Part shown: piece after piece, positions 21,401 to 29,399 of the stretch
How the letters are laid out: the number at the start of each line of letters is the position of its first letter
Numbering within the stretch: position 1 is the first letter of the stretch
Assembly (NCBI GenBank): GCA_006503475.1
Contig: RSEH01000111.1
Span: 62,001-126,000, forward strand
Direction of reading: 5' to 3'
From: Stentor roeselii
Taxonomy: Eukaryota; Ciliophora; Heterotrichea; Heterotrichida; Stentoridae
DNA length: 64,000 nucleotides
The notes under the pieces: model-generated
Database searches by the model: none
Seen by the model: only the letters and a program-made list of their open reading frames with translations
Told to the model about the DNA's origin: nothing
Made by a program: the position numbers and the translations under genes

Positions 21401-23114
21401 CTCCTGGGACTGGGAAAACCAGGCCTTAGACCGTATCAGAGCTTGGATCCTTAAGGAAAATGTGACCATTGAAGAAGCCTTTCGAGCCTTTGACAAGGAC
21501 TTCGATGGAGTTTTAAGTCAAGAAGACCTAAAAAAGTCACTTGTCGCGATTTTGAAGTACTCTGAAAATGACGTGACTGTGAATAAAGTAGAAAGACTTT
21601 ACAAGTTACTTGATATTTATAAAAGAGACTCTGTTCAACTCGCTGATTTCAAAACTATCTTCGAAGAAAAGCGAAACCCGTCCTGGAAAGACTCAGCAAA
21701 GCAAAGTTTAGGACTTTTTGTTTCGAAAAACTATGAAACTGCTTTAGAGTGCTTTGAAGAGATTTCAGGGCATAAAGAAAGAGTTACTTTTGAACAGTTT
21801 TCGAAATGGCTTGCGCAGACAAGAGTTTTAATCTCTTATCGACTGACTCAGCAGTTGATGCAAGAGCTTTTCGCTTACCTTGACCCGCATAAAAAGGGTT
21901 TTCTTTCGAGAGACGACTGGGAATTATGCTTAGGGACTTTCAGCTACTCGTCAAATTGTCTTTCTGAGGTAAAAGATGCCATTCGAAGTAATTTCGCTGA
22001 TATTAAAACGGCTTTTGATTACTTTTTATCTTTCCATTCTGGCCCTCCACCTGAAAAAATTAGCTTGAAAGACTTTGAAAAAGCTTTAGAAGCTATTATT
22101 CCTAAAAGATTCAATAAAAAAGAACTTAGCTTAATTTGGAAACAGATTTTTTCGGACTCTTCGTTTATTAGTTTTAGAGAATTTAGAGATCAGCTGGATT
22201 TGAATAGGTTTATGAGCTCGTTTTCAGGACCTAGGAGCAAACCTAGCTCTGCTAGAACTTTTGTTTCTAGTTCTTCTCAGAAGTCTAGCTTGAGTGAAGA
22301 CCCTTTGAAACGTCTTCAGGCATTGATTCGAGCAAGTCCTTATAGCATCGAAGACATCTTCCGTGAAATGGACAGCGACAACTCCGGGACGCTCTCCCTA
22401 ATCGAATTCCGAAACGCAATGCGAAAGCTAAACATCGGCCTAAGCGCAAAAGACATCGACGGTCTACTTGCCCGAATCGACACAAACAACGACGGTCAAA
22501 TCGACTGGCAAGAGTTCCAAAAGCAGTTCAAGTCATCAGAGACAGAAACCCACATAAAATCAAGTTGCCAACAAAGACTAAACTTCCTAAGAAGCAACAT
22601 GAACCATTTCATGCTTTCCGCCCGCGACGCTTTCAACCAATTCGACCCAGAACGTTCAGGAAGACTGACTTTCAACAACTTCACAGCCCTGGTGCAAAGA
22701 ATAAGCGAACTCGCACGAGAACCCGCCCCAGCCTTTCCTGTGATCAAAGACTTGTTCGACATCATCGACATCAGAAAAGACGGAGTTTTAGATATGCGAG
22801 AATGGCTTAATACTTTCAAAGAAGCAGAGAAAAACTCTTGGGAAGACTCGAAACAGTTTGAAGAGATCTGCAGACTTATTTCGAAAAATCGAAAAATGCT
22901 TTTAGATACTTTTGAACAGGTTGGCAGGAATGGAAGGATTGAGTTTGAGAAGGCAAGGGAAGTCGTTGCCACTGCTTTTGGAAGTTTGAAGATTAGTGAA
23001 GAACAGTGGAGGAAGGTCTTGGGAGTCGCTTTTAAGGAAGGGTTGGTTGATTATCGCATGCTTTTGGATATTTATAAACAGAGATGTACTTCTGCTCAGC
23101 AGCATCCTAGGTAA
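18486..23114 (+). CDS. Giant HU-domain (CCDC81-type) and EF-hand protein
   Basis: A 1542-residue frame without introns. Residues 5-170 hold two HU/IHF-like segments of the eukaryotic CCDC81 type: KGVVVPAFGTFTL with QPVFIVSNEL, then a second unit with CRVDIPSLGSLICKNQ. CCDC81-type HU proteins are linked to centrosomes and basal bodies. From residue 265 to the end the protein is a long row of EF-hand pairs, some degenerate. Loops that look able to bind Ca2+ include DSKGDGKIDLAEW near 600, DVNEDGWVDITDL near 849, DKDFDGVLSQEDL near 1002, DSDNSGTLSLIEF near 1294 and DTNNDGQIDWQEF near 1331. A Ca2+-regulated scaffold at basal bodies or contractile fibres is a fair inference. Gaps to its neighbours are 17 and 23 bp. 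Confidence 0.82.
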   Translation: MSDDVKAWDMLGRYVVQNLAKRKGVVVPAFGTFTLTTQVNLEGINPALTKDRDDRQPVFIVSNELAPGVRSGIAHESGIRPYSNKGVSGNIPVVKLNLAELAQLTGLSKDESKKSLDLAIRKFSENVKKGDCRVDIPSLGSLICKNQIVAVIFKKSLVPELPPGALTQDGERWLKSQLGIDLNNSQHENSYKRNISPPNNDFKESRIMSRPSSASHLNRRNEEIEYPVSPSTRSELKMKTLSSNFMKLPSKDPSSTPDFILDNESKLRLIFSLKDPGGRGLLSQEEFIEAIHMLENSKITESSILSLINLTGSKSSNKIHYNIFLESLLKLRSPCKRPASSVRSDYTGRYNSASTLPFARQIWEKRVEFTKHSQEGGMRPRVLCSASELLSILKKTGVNINIHQLKAVLRECGFNQASPLDLIRGVRNLLTPGSSDVSVFSEIASQASSWAPVHDENMEVVKKHLKDFNLQEYYRKASRQNGVLELDDFVEYITQQSRGNVRGFEAEHAFRKASKGRFVISESEFCQAFHSKQERKNTEKSPIEKVKNWLMVNRLSAAQGFSRLLESVFAVETLNKENFLKAVKKLAIDGQEAEVFFKLLDSKGDGKIDLAEWKAKVYAEDEDLNEMRETIMSYGLDPNEILMKMDLRGKTRLSVEELCEALMKVDKSLNSKKAVEIARSLTGLNSDINVNQLIEKISTRPDDGWINHLFDRIRSQGNFELIKRLFEDVDQRCMGKVDISLFAEVVNKAGLGLSISEIDRLARHLNRGMNLIDYLELLEQIRPRIMSSDPFKSLISRFLQYLRQNSLSPEDFLRKHGGRLSVQKFSEFLALKVQKDLSRSSSLTFAQRFDVNEDGWVDITDLMTTLDKGQAPVDQPVLGEEKAGLLLDDLRKVFASKRMSYQEAFNFFDNERNGLISCKEFVEGLEKLCQMSEPMRVALFHFIDKQKVGLINFETFSEILKYSSFKTPKTQDSWDWENQALDRIRAWILKENVTIEEAFRAFDKDFDGVLSQEDLKKSLVAILKYSENDVTVNKVERLYKLLDIYKRDSVQLADFKTIFEEKRNPSWKDSAKQSLGLFVSKNYETALECFEEISGHKERVTFEQFSKWLAQTRVLISYRLTQQLMQELFAYLDPHKKGFLSRDDWELCLGTFSYSSNCLSEVKDAIRSNFADIKTAFDYFLSFHSGPPPEKISLKDFEKALEAIIPKRFNKKELSLIWKQIFSDSSFISFREFRDQLDLNRFMSSFSGPRSKPSSARTFVSSSSQKSSLSEDPLKRLQALIRASPYSIEDIFREMDSDNSGTLSLIEFRNAMRKLNIGLSAKDIDGLLARIDTNNDGQIDWQEFQKQFKSSETETHIKSSCQQRLNFLRSNMNHFMLSARDAFNQFDPERSGRLTFNNFTALVQRISELAREPAPAFPVIKDLFDIIDIRKDGVLDMREWLNTFKEAEKNSWEDSKQFEEICRLISKNRKMLLDTFEQVGRNGRIEFEKAREVVATAFGSLKISEEQWRKVLGVAFKEGLVDYRMLLDIYKQRCTSAQQHPR

Positions 23115-23137
23115 ATATTTAATTTCGGTAATTTATT

Positions 23138-24091
23138 ATGGAAGGAATTAAAATTGCTTCGAGGGAAAGTGAACTTGCTATGGTGCAGGCACGGTTTGTG
23201 CAGGGACTTATTGGAGGGGAGATTGTTGGAGTTACTTCTGAAGGGGATGTCAACCTGACCTCGCCTCTCTACAGCATGCCAGGAGTAGGTATTTTCGTAA
23301 AACAACTAGAAATCGAGTTACTCTCTCAAAGAGCAGACATAGCAGCTCACTGTTTAAAAGACATGCCAACAACGACCACCTCAGGTCTACACATCTCAGC
23401 AATCCTTCCATTCACAACGCCTCGAGGCGACATAGCAATTTTTTTGCCTCCATACTCAAGTCTAGAGTCTCTTCCCTGCTCAAGCATAATCGGTACTTCT
23501 TCTCTGCGGCGAGTGGCATCAATTCGTCACAACTACCGTCACAAGTCTTTCACCTTCCGCAACATTCGAGGAAATCTGAACACACGAGTAAAAAAACTAG
23601 AAAATCACGAATATGACTGCATCATCCTCGCAGCCGCCGGCATTCATCGACTTGGCTGGCAAGAAAAACTTGTTTATGAAAGTCTTGATGAAGAACGCTT
23701 TTTGTATGCCCCGGGGCAGGCCGCTTTAGCTCTTGAATGCAGAGAAAATGATTTGAAGGTCAGAGAACATCTGAAGAGGTTTGATGATTTTGAAACTCGG
23801 ATTAGATGTGAAGCTGAAAGAGAGTTTATGAAGGACCTTGAAGGTGTAAGGATTAGCTAGGGATGCAAACTTCCCATTGGAGTTTTTACTGAAGTTAGGG
23901 ATGGAATTTTGAGGATTGTTGGACAAGTCACTCATCCTGAACTGGACTTGGCTGTTAGGCAGGGTAAAATTTAGGTAGAGGAAATTGGAAATGTTCAGGA
24001 GCATTTAGAAGTCGCTAGGAGACTTAGTGAAAAGGTTAAGAATAGTGGAGGATTGGATATTGTTAAGTCTTTGCAGGATGGTTATGATTAA
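23138..24091 (+). CDS. HMBS: Porphobilinogen deaminase (hydroxymethylbilane synthase)
   Basis: Three exons with two 15-nt introns give 307 residues, normal for the family. The protein shows the catalytic Asp in HCLKDMPT, the cofactor-loop GTSSLRR, the RGNLNTRVKKL motif, LAAAGIHRLGW, and CREND before the C-terminal domain. The Cys that carries the dipyrromethane cofactor (GGCKLPIG) is encoded directly after the first intron, so without splicing the enzyme would be inactive. It joins four porphobilinogen units into hydroxymethylbilane in heme synthesis. The N-terminal loop (GDVNLTSPLYSMPGVGIF) differs slightly from the usual GGKGLF form. It starts 23 bp after the HU/EF-hand gene and ends 18 bp before the hydrolase. 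Confidence 0.93.
23846..23860 (+). other. 15-nt intron 1 in HMBS
   Basis: GTAAGGATTAGCTAG lies between codons. Removing it joins DLEG directly to GCKLPIG, the cofactor-binding Cys motif. Position 10 is A. Confidence 0.93.
23964..23978 (+). other. 15-nt intron 2 in HMBS
   Basis: GTAAAATTTAGGTAG splits a Glu codon (G/AG). Removing it takes away an in-frame TAG and extends the domain-3 helix to the TAA at 24091. Position 10 is A. An internal TAG makes an 11-nt intron imaginable, but that would shift the frame. Confidence 0.88.
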
Positions 24092-24109
24092 GAAAAAGTT
24101 TGAATAATA

Positions 24110-25135
24110 ATGTCTTTTATTTCGAAGGGATACTCTGACTTGTGGAAAGCAATCATTCGTCCACCAAGAGACCAGTACTCTCTAAGCGACCTAGGTCACC
24201 CCCAGTTCGAAATCGACCACCGTATCTACAAGCGAACCGACTTGCAACTAAAAAACTCCCGAAACTTAAAACTCGAGTGTTCCTGGTTCGAGCCATCAGA
24301 CGAAGAACGTTTATCAGATTCTCTTCCATGCGTGGTCTACCTTCACGGCAACTGCAGTTCACGTACAGAGGCGATGCCTGCAGTTCAAGTATTACTCCCT
24401 GCAAAAATCACAGTTTTTTGCTTTGACTTTTCAGGTTGCGGTCTTTCCGAAGGCGAGTACATTTCTTTAGGCCACTTCGAGAAAGACGACGTGGCATTAG
24501 TAGTAGACTACCTGCGTCAAAGTGGAAAAACTTCCTACATCGGGCTTTGGGGTCGCAGCATGGGCGCAGTGACTGCCCTGCTCCACGGGTATAGGGACAA
24601 CTCAATCAGCGGCATGGTGATCGACAGTCCTTTCTCCTCGTTGATGGAACTGGCGCGGGAACTGGCAAATCGTTATTCAAAGCTTCCAGGTTTCGTGCTT
24701 TCTGGAGCCTTGAAGCTTATCAAGAAGACCATCAAGAAAAAAGCGGGTTTTGACATCAGTGAACTGAACCCGATAGAATTCGTTGATCAATGCTTTATAC
24801 CTGCGCAGTTCACTGTGGGAATGAATGATACTTTCATCTTACCGCATCATAGTGAAGCGATTTATCAGAAGTACTCAGGGGAAAAGATATTTAAAAGGGT
24901 TGAGTGCGACCATAATGACCCTAGGCCTAACTTTTACATGCACTCTGTTGCGATTTTCTTTTATAATGCACTTTACTGTGAATTTGTGCCGGATCCTCCT
25001 GTGAAAAACCTTAATCGAAGTGAAAATGTTCAGAGATTCGAACTGGTCAGTCATGAACTGACTGAAGCTGCTTTGTTTCAAAACCGGTTACTGCACCCTG
25101 AGGAGTTTGTTGCTGAGAATAGTGATGAGGACTAA
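24110..25135 (+). CDS. Alpha/beta-hydrolase (serine hydrolase)
   Basis: A 341-residue protein with the full alpha/beta-hydrolase pattern: the oxyanion segment VVYLHGNCSSR, the FDFSGCGLSEG strand-turn, the nucleophile elbow GLWGRSMGA (Ser near residue 149), an Asp in VGMNDTFI and a His in ECDHNDPRP. This subgroup (Bem46/ABHD17-like, common in ciliates and plants) includes depalmitoylases and other esterases, but the substrate cannot be told. There is no signal peptide. The C-terminal 35 residues are acidic and outside the fold. It ends 6 bp before the stop codon of the convergent PIG-S-like gene. Confidence 0.85.
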   Translation: MSFISKGYSDLWKAIIRPPRDQYSLSDLGHPQFEIDHRIYKRTDLQLKNSRNLKLECSWFEPSDEERLSDSLPCVVYLHGNCSSRTEAMPAVQVLLPAKITVFCFDFSGCGLSEGEYISLGHFEKDDVALVVDYLRQSGKTSYIGLWGRSMGAVTALLHGYRDNSISGMVIDSPFSSLMELARELANRYSKLPGFVLSGALKLIKKTIKKKAGFDISELNPIEFVDQCFIPAQFTVGMNDTFILPHHSEAIYQKYSGEKIFKRVECDHNDPRPNFYMHSVAIFFYNALYCEFVPDPPVKNLNRSENVQRFELVSHELTEAALFQNRLLHPEEFVAENSDED

Positions 25136-25141
25136 TGTAAG

Positions 25142-25981
25142 TTATTTACGTAAAAATAGTCTTGAGTATATCGCTCCTGAGATTGGGAATAGAACTGGGA
25201 AGAAGATAGGCGCGTAGACTCCTACTTTGAAGTCCCATTTAAAATACTCTTCTTGACTTAGGTCAGGAGACGCGTTTAGAGAAGTTAATGATGAGAGGAT
25301 TTCAGACTTTTCTAAATGAAGCTCGTTGGATAAAGCCTTTTTTAGAGTTTCTAATGTTTTCAGGGTTGCTTGAGAAACTTTTAACTGGTTCAAGTCAATC
25401 ATTTTATTGAATATCTTCACTTGACGGTAGATGCTCCAGTCTTGCCATTTGTTTATCAGGGTTTCTTTTGAACTCTCCTCTGATGAAGACAGACCATTCG
25501 TAAGAGGCTCAATTGTTGGAGGAAGTTTCAGGGTTTCTCGAAGATAGCTTATCAGGTAGTTCGGAATGTCTGAGACTGAAGAAGGAAGCACGTGGATTAT
25601 GTGGGATTTCGTTAAAGGTGCCTCGGGTGAAATGAAAAAAATCAAAAGTTTCGCCTTTTTACTTGACTGGCTCTCGTTTTTTATCTTCTCCGGAGAAAGG
25701 CTTGATCTGCACTTCAAGTTGATTGTCAGGTCGAAGAAATGGGAAAAAGCATTTCCAACTGATATCAACTTTAACTCGACATCATTCGGAAGTGAAGTGA
25801 CTGGATTTGAAATGATTAAAATCGTCAAGTCCATTGGAGACAGGTCTAAAGTAGACTCTTCCTGAATGACTTCTGGGAGATACGGCGGTGAAAAGCCCGG
25901 CTTGGAAGTAGTGAAGTACCAGAGAACAAATAGAAAGCTTAAAACAATTGAATTGTATATCAATCCCTTTTTCTGCCCCAT
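25142..25981 (-). CDS. PIGS: GPI transamidase subunit PIG-S-like, short form
   Basis: A 279-residue protein from ATG 25981. An in-frame ATG at 25993 would add four residues (MCFI). A membrane helix near the N-terminus (NSIVLSFLFVLWYFTT) is followed by SKPGFSPPYLPEVI, matching the PIG-S start where the family reads WWKTT-x-(2-5)-ASLPY. The C-terminal end (YFKWDFKVGVYAPIFFPVLF) matches the PIG-S end (FPxDxKxAxYxPLxLPxxxP), a second membrane helix. PIG-S is a lumenal subunit of the ER complex that attaches GPI anchors. At about half the usual length (human about 555), much of the lumenal middle is missing. The ends convince me more than the middle. Its start codon abuts the divergent TPR gene. 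Confidence 0.6.
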   Translation of the reverse strand: MGQKKGLIYNSIVLSFLFVLWYFTTSKPGFSPPYLPEVIQEESTLDLSPMDLTILIISNPVTSLPNDVELKLISVGNAFSHFFDLTINLKCRSSLSPEKIKNESQSSKKAKLLIFFISPEAPLTKSHIIHVLPSSVSDIPNYLISYLRETLKLPPTIEPLTNGLSSSEESSKETLINKWQDWSIYRQVKIFNKMIDLNQLKVSQATLKTLETLKKALSNELHLEKSEILSSLTSLNASPDLSQEEYFKWDFKVGVYAPIFFPVLFPISGAIYSRLFLRK

Positions 25982-25991
25982 TATAAAGCAC

Positions 25992-26960
25992 ATGGAAAAA
26001 AGCAGCAAAGTGGAAACCCTGGTCATCACCCTAAACAACCAGGCCTTGAAACTCTTAAAAGAACTCAACCCGAGCTCCGCACTTTCGAAGCTCGACCAGG
26101 CTTTGCAAGTGCTCAATAAAAATTTGTTAAATGATTACGACGAGCTTTACTGGATGACTTATAACAACTACGGCATTCTACTTAAAAAGAGTAGAAGATT
26201 TCAACAAGCACTTGAAAGCTTTCTTCATGCAAGTACTTTTTGTGAGGGATCTCCTGTCAGGCAGTCGGAATGTCTGTTGAGAGCTTGCAACATTTATTCC
26301 AAGTTGAAAAAACATAAAAAAGCCTTGAAACTCGCTTTAAAATCGTTGAAAATACTTACTTTTTCGAATCATCATATAAAAGTAGTCGCTTATCAAAATG
26401 CTGGAGCTGAATATGAATATCTTAAAATGAGGGATGAAGCTGGAAAAATGTATAAAGCTGGATATTCGTTTGTTAAGAGATTGTTTGGAGCTAAAAATAG
26501 TGTTGCGCAGATGTTTAAAAATAGGTATAAAGAACTGGATTTTGTGAGGAAAGATTCGGTTTTTAATATTATTACTTCTAAACCTACTCGAATTGAGGCT
26601 TATGTTTCGAAGACTCCTGAAATGAAAACTGAAAAAAATCATAACTATAGTTTGTTCAAGAATGTGACTAGTTTTAAAAATAATAAGAATCTTAAAAGTA
26701 CCTGCAAGATCAAGTCGTCAGGTCACTTCAAAAGCAAAACCCCAGACAAGCTAAAATCTCCAATATTCAACCCAAGTTCACTCCACCTTCCAAGCCACTT
26801 AAACTCATCCTCTCTACTCAAATCCAAAAAGATATCAGTAACCCCATCAAAAGCATTCGAAGACCTATTCATGGTTGACTCCAAAAGATCAACTCCAAAA
26901 ACTCTCGGTTCCAGAAACTTAGACCCAATAATTTTCAGCTTAAACCGTCGACCATCTTGA
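25992..26960 (+). CDS. TPR-repeat protein
   Basis: 322 residues from ATG 25992. The frame is also open to an ATG at 25866, but that would run antisense through the PIG-S-like N-terminus and add no domain sequence. Residues 10-190 are helical pairs of the TPR type: ALSKLDQALQVLNKNL, YNNYGILLKKSRRFQQALES, ACNIYSKLKKHKKALKLALK, AYQNAGAEYEYLKMRDEAGK. The C-terminal 130 residues are Lys- and Ser-rich and disordered, with many SP/TP sites. TPR units bind partner proteins, and similar ciliate proteins are often ciliary or cortical. At about 26700 the base composition flips sharply from G/T-rich to C/A-rich within the frame. It ends in TGA. Confidence 0.75.
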   Translation: MEKSSKVETLVITLNNQALKLLKELNPSSALSKLDQALQVLNKNLLNDYDELYWMTYNNYGILLKKSRRFQQALESFLHASTFCEGSPVRQSECLLRACNIYSKLKKHKKALKLALKSLKILTFSNHHIKVVAYQNAGAEYEYLKMRDEAGKMYKAGYSFVKRLFGAKNSVAQMFKNRYKELDFVRKDSVFNIITSKPTRIEAYVSKTPEMKTEKNHNYSLFKNVTSFKNNKNLKSTCKIKSSGHFKSKTPDKLKSPIFNPSSLHLPSHLNSSSLLKSKKISVTPSKAFEDLFMVDSKRSTPKTLGSRNLDPIIFSLNRRPS

Positions 26961-26983
26961 AATGGCGGGGTTGTATTAAATAA

Positions 26984-27484
26984 ATGGAAGACTATTCGAA
27001 AAAATCCTGGCATTTAGAAGTCGCTGAAGCAGCGCGTCAAACTCCAAACCTAATCCCAGACGACATTGTTTTCCAATTCAAAAGACGTCAACCATACCGT
27101 TTCCACAAAAAGCAAGTCCTAAAGCTCCAAAACATTGAAAAGCCTCCAATAGTCCACACTCGAAACGAGAAGCAATTTCGAGTCCGAAGTGAAACAAGTT
27201 GTCGAGCACGTCCAACAAAATCAAATCACTTTTCAAGCAACAGTTCTAGAAACTCAGACAATACTTCAAAGATAGAAAAAAGAAGTCTTAAACTTCTTCA
27301 AGAAATCGACCAGATCTTCGGAAAAGAAAACAACTTGCGAAAAGTCTTCACTCCTTGTGAGTACTCAAAAGAAGACCAGCAAGAAATCTGTCAGGACTTC
27401 AAAGACCTGAGCACAAAAATAAGCAGACTCAGCAAAGGCAGGGCTCCTTTATCAAATCTCCGCATCGAGATGTATAAAAAGTGA
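26984..27484 (+). CDS. Protein of unknown function
   Basis: A 166-residue frame from ATG 26984 to TGA, charged and mostly polar. Short pieces such as NLIPDDIVFQFKRRQPYRFH and KIEKRSLKLLQEIDQIFGKE suggest a small helical part in a disordered chain. No family is recognised. It sits 23 bp after the TPR gene and 20 bp before NAP1, all on the plus strand, so it is bracketed by real genes with no room for promoters outside coding sequence. The unbroken frame and shared codon style support it. Confidence 0.55.
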   Translation: MEDYSKKSWHLEVAEAARQTPNLIPDDIVFQFKRRQPYRFHKKQVLKLQNIEKPPIVHTRNEKQFRVRSETSCRARPTKSNHFSSNSSRNSDNTSKIEKRSLKLLQEIDQIFGKENNLRKVFTPCEYSKEDQQEICQDFKDLSTKISRLSKGRAPLSNLRIEMYKK

Positions 27485-27504
27485 ATTAGCTTGTTAGACA
27501 ATAA

Positions 27505-28329
27505 ATGGAAGGCAACGATAGCCATGAGCTGCGGGTTCAAGAAAGAAAGGCAGAAGAAGAGCTATCGAAGCTTGCCGAGACTGAAAAAGTTGTTTTGGCT
27601 CCTGTTCTTGAGTTGCAAAAGCAGAGAAATACTTTGTTCTTGCAGTTCTTGGATGACCTTCGCAAACTTGAGTTTAAGTATGATAGTCAGTACAGCCCAC
27701 TTTACACCCAGCGGTCGGAAATAGTGAAAACAACGGCGGAGTTCTGGCTTAAAGCCATGCGAAACAACAGCGTCATCGCTGCCATGATCTTTGATCAGGA
27801 CTTTGAACTGCTGAAGCATCTTGTTGACATTCGCCATATCAGCGAGGAAAATTCAGATAATTTCACCATCGAGTTTCACTTCACAGAAAATCCTATCATG
27901 CATAATACGGTTCTTAGTAAAAAGTATATCATGGGAGATAATGATGACCCAAAGAAAGGAGAAGGAACTGAAATCAAGTGGAAAGGAGCAAGTTTGACGC
28001 AGAAAATAAAAAAAACGAAAAAGAAGGGAAAAAATAAGAAAGTTACAACAAAAGTTGAAGAAATTCCAAGTTTTTTCTTGTTTTTTAAAACGGTTTCTGA
28101 TGAGGATGAAGGGGATGAGGAGGATGATGAGGATGAAATGGGAGATGCACTCGAGGATGACTATGAGACTGCCTGTGAGTTTAGAGATGAGCTGATCCCT
28201 AATGCTGTTTATTATTATCTGGGAGTTATGGAGCAGGAGGAGGATTCAGAGGAAGAACCTGAGCAGAAGCCTAAGAGTAAGAAAGTTGATGGCTCGGGAA
28301 CTGAGAAGGCTGAATGTAAACCTCAATAG
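27505..28329 (+). CDS. NAP1: Nucleosome assembly protein 1 (NAP1/SET family)
   Basis: A 274-residue protein. It has the long N-terminal helix of the NAP fold (LQKQRNTLFLQFLDDLRKLE), then the conserved core: AEFWLKAMRNNSVIAAMIFD, DFELLKHLVDIRHIS, FTIEFHFTENPIMHNTVL and SFFLFFKTV. A basic run (KKTKKKGKNKK) and two acidic stretches (DEDEGDEEDDEDEMGD; EEDSEEEPEQ) are typical histone-chaperone features. It carries H2A-H2B or H3-H4 for nucleosome assembly and shuttles between cytosol and nucleus. Compared with yeast NAP1 it is short, closer to SET-type proteins. It lies in a packed plus-strand run, 20 bp after one gene and 26 bp before the next. Confidence 0.88.
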   Translation: MEGNDSHELRVQERKAEEELSKLAETEKVVLAPVLELQKQRNTLFLQFLDDLRKLEFKYDSQYSPLYTQRSEIVKTTAEFWLKAMRNNSVIAAMIFDQDFELLKHLVDIRHISEENSDNFTIEFHFTENPIMHNTVLSKKYIMGDNDDPKKGEGTEIKWKGASLTQKIKKTKKKGKNKKVTTKVEEIPSFFLFFKTVSDEDEGDEEDDEDEMGDALEDDYETACEFRDELIPNAVYYYLGVMEQEEDSEEEPEQKPKSKKVDGSGTEKAECKPQ

Positions 28330-28355
28330 TCTAGCACTTTTAAATAAACCATTAA

Positions 28356-29294
28356 ATGATCAAGTCCCTCAGCGAGCTTATCCAACTCAAACAAAACGAG
28401 TTGATGAAGGCACGAGCAGAATGCACGGCTCTAGAAAATTCATACCTGCAGTTACTTCAGAACCAATCACAAAGATCCATCAACCCAGACTGGGACATGA
28501 CTTATCGGCCTCTAACAGCTTTAGAAGCCACTCGAAGAGCTCAATCCTTAATGCGCGAGATAGGAAATGAAGCTTACAGTAAGAAATAAACAGTCAAACT
28601 TCGTGATTTGTTCATCAGATATGCGACTATCTTTCATGCGGACTCGAGTGGGTACCTTGACTTGACGCAGTTCAGAGTTCTTACAACTGAACTGGACTTG
28701 ATTGGAAAACTACCGAAAATGAACTCGGATATTATTTATCACTCGGTCAATCGAAGAGGACTACTTGATTTTTGGAAGTTTACTAATGTCATGAGCTGGG
28801 TCGCCATTGAAACCTTTCCTTCTCTTTATCCTTCTCAGGCCTTGGAAGTCTTGGCACTTGAACTTACAATTCCTGAACATCGCATGGATACTATTGACTA
28901 TAATTCGCATATTTGGAGACAAAGTCTTAGAAATAATCAAAAACTTATTGGAAAGTATAGGAAAGTATTGAAAGAATGCTTTTTTGCTTATAGCTTGCAG
29001 AAAGGAAATGAAATTTGTCTTTGTGAAGTTTTGAAGTTTTTTAATGACTCGAAGGTGGTACCCACTCTGGTTTCAAGTTGGGAAGTCAGTCGAATATTTA
29101 GGACTGTTCAACATCCTCAGAATTTTAGTGAAACTTTATTTTACAGAGAGTTTGAAGAAGCAGTAACCTTGCTAGGTATATATCAATCAAGCAAAGAAGG
29201 TATCACTAGTTCAGATACAGCACTGATGAACTTCCTATCATTTATTTTTGACAACCCTGTTTTTCTGAAGAGAAAAAAGTTCGAGAAACAATAG
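28356..29294 (+). CDS. Coiled-coil protein with degenerate EF-hand
   Basis: Two exons with a 15-nt intron (28579-28593) give 307 residues. The first 35 residues are a likely coiled coil (LIQLKQNELMKARAECTALE). After the intron comes an EF-hand-like helix-loop-helix (FIRYATIFHADSSGYLDLTQ) whose loop lacks the first acidic ligand, so Ca2+ binding is doubtful. Further helical pairs with similar spacing follow (CFFAYSLQKGNEICLCEVLK; LFYREFEEAVTLLGIY). The second exon alone has no ATG at its start, which supports the splice. The function is unknown. EF-hand proteins of this sort are common in ciliate axonemes and cortex. The converging phosphorylase gene ends 105 bp downstream. Confidence 0.65.
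28579..28593 (+). other. 15-nt intron in the coiled-coil/EF-hand-like gene
   Basis: GTAAGAAATAAACAG splits an Ile codon (A/TC). Removing it drops an in-frame TAA and links the coiled-coil exon to the EF-hand-like exon. Position 10 is A. Confidence 0.85.
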
Positions 29295-29399
29295 GATAAT
29301 AAAGGTAATTAACTACTTTAATGCATAACATTAAACAAAAATCCCAACTTAATTCAAAAAACCATAAAAAATACTACTTAAAATAATAAACGATTAAAA

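Noticed and set aside
25866-25991. Upstream ATG at 25866 as the start of the TPR protein
   Set aside because: The extra 42 residues are the antisense of the PIG-S-like N-terminus and show no domain. The ATG at 25992 starts directly before the helical repeats.
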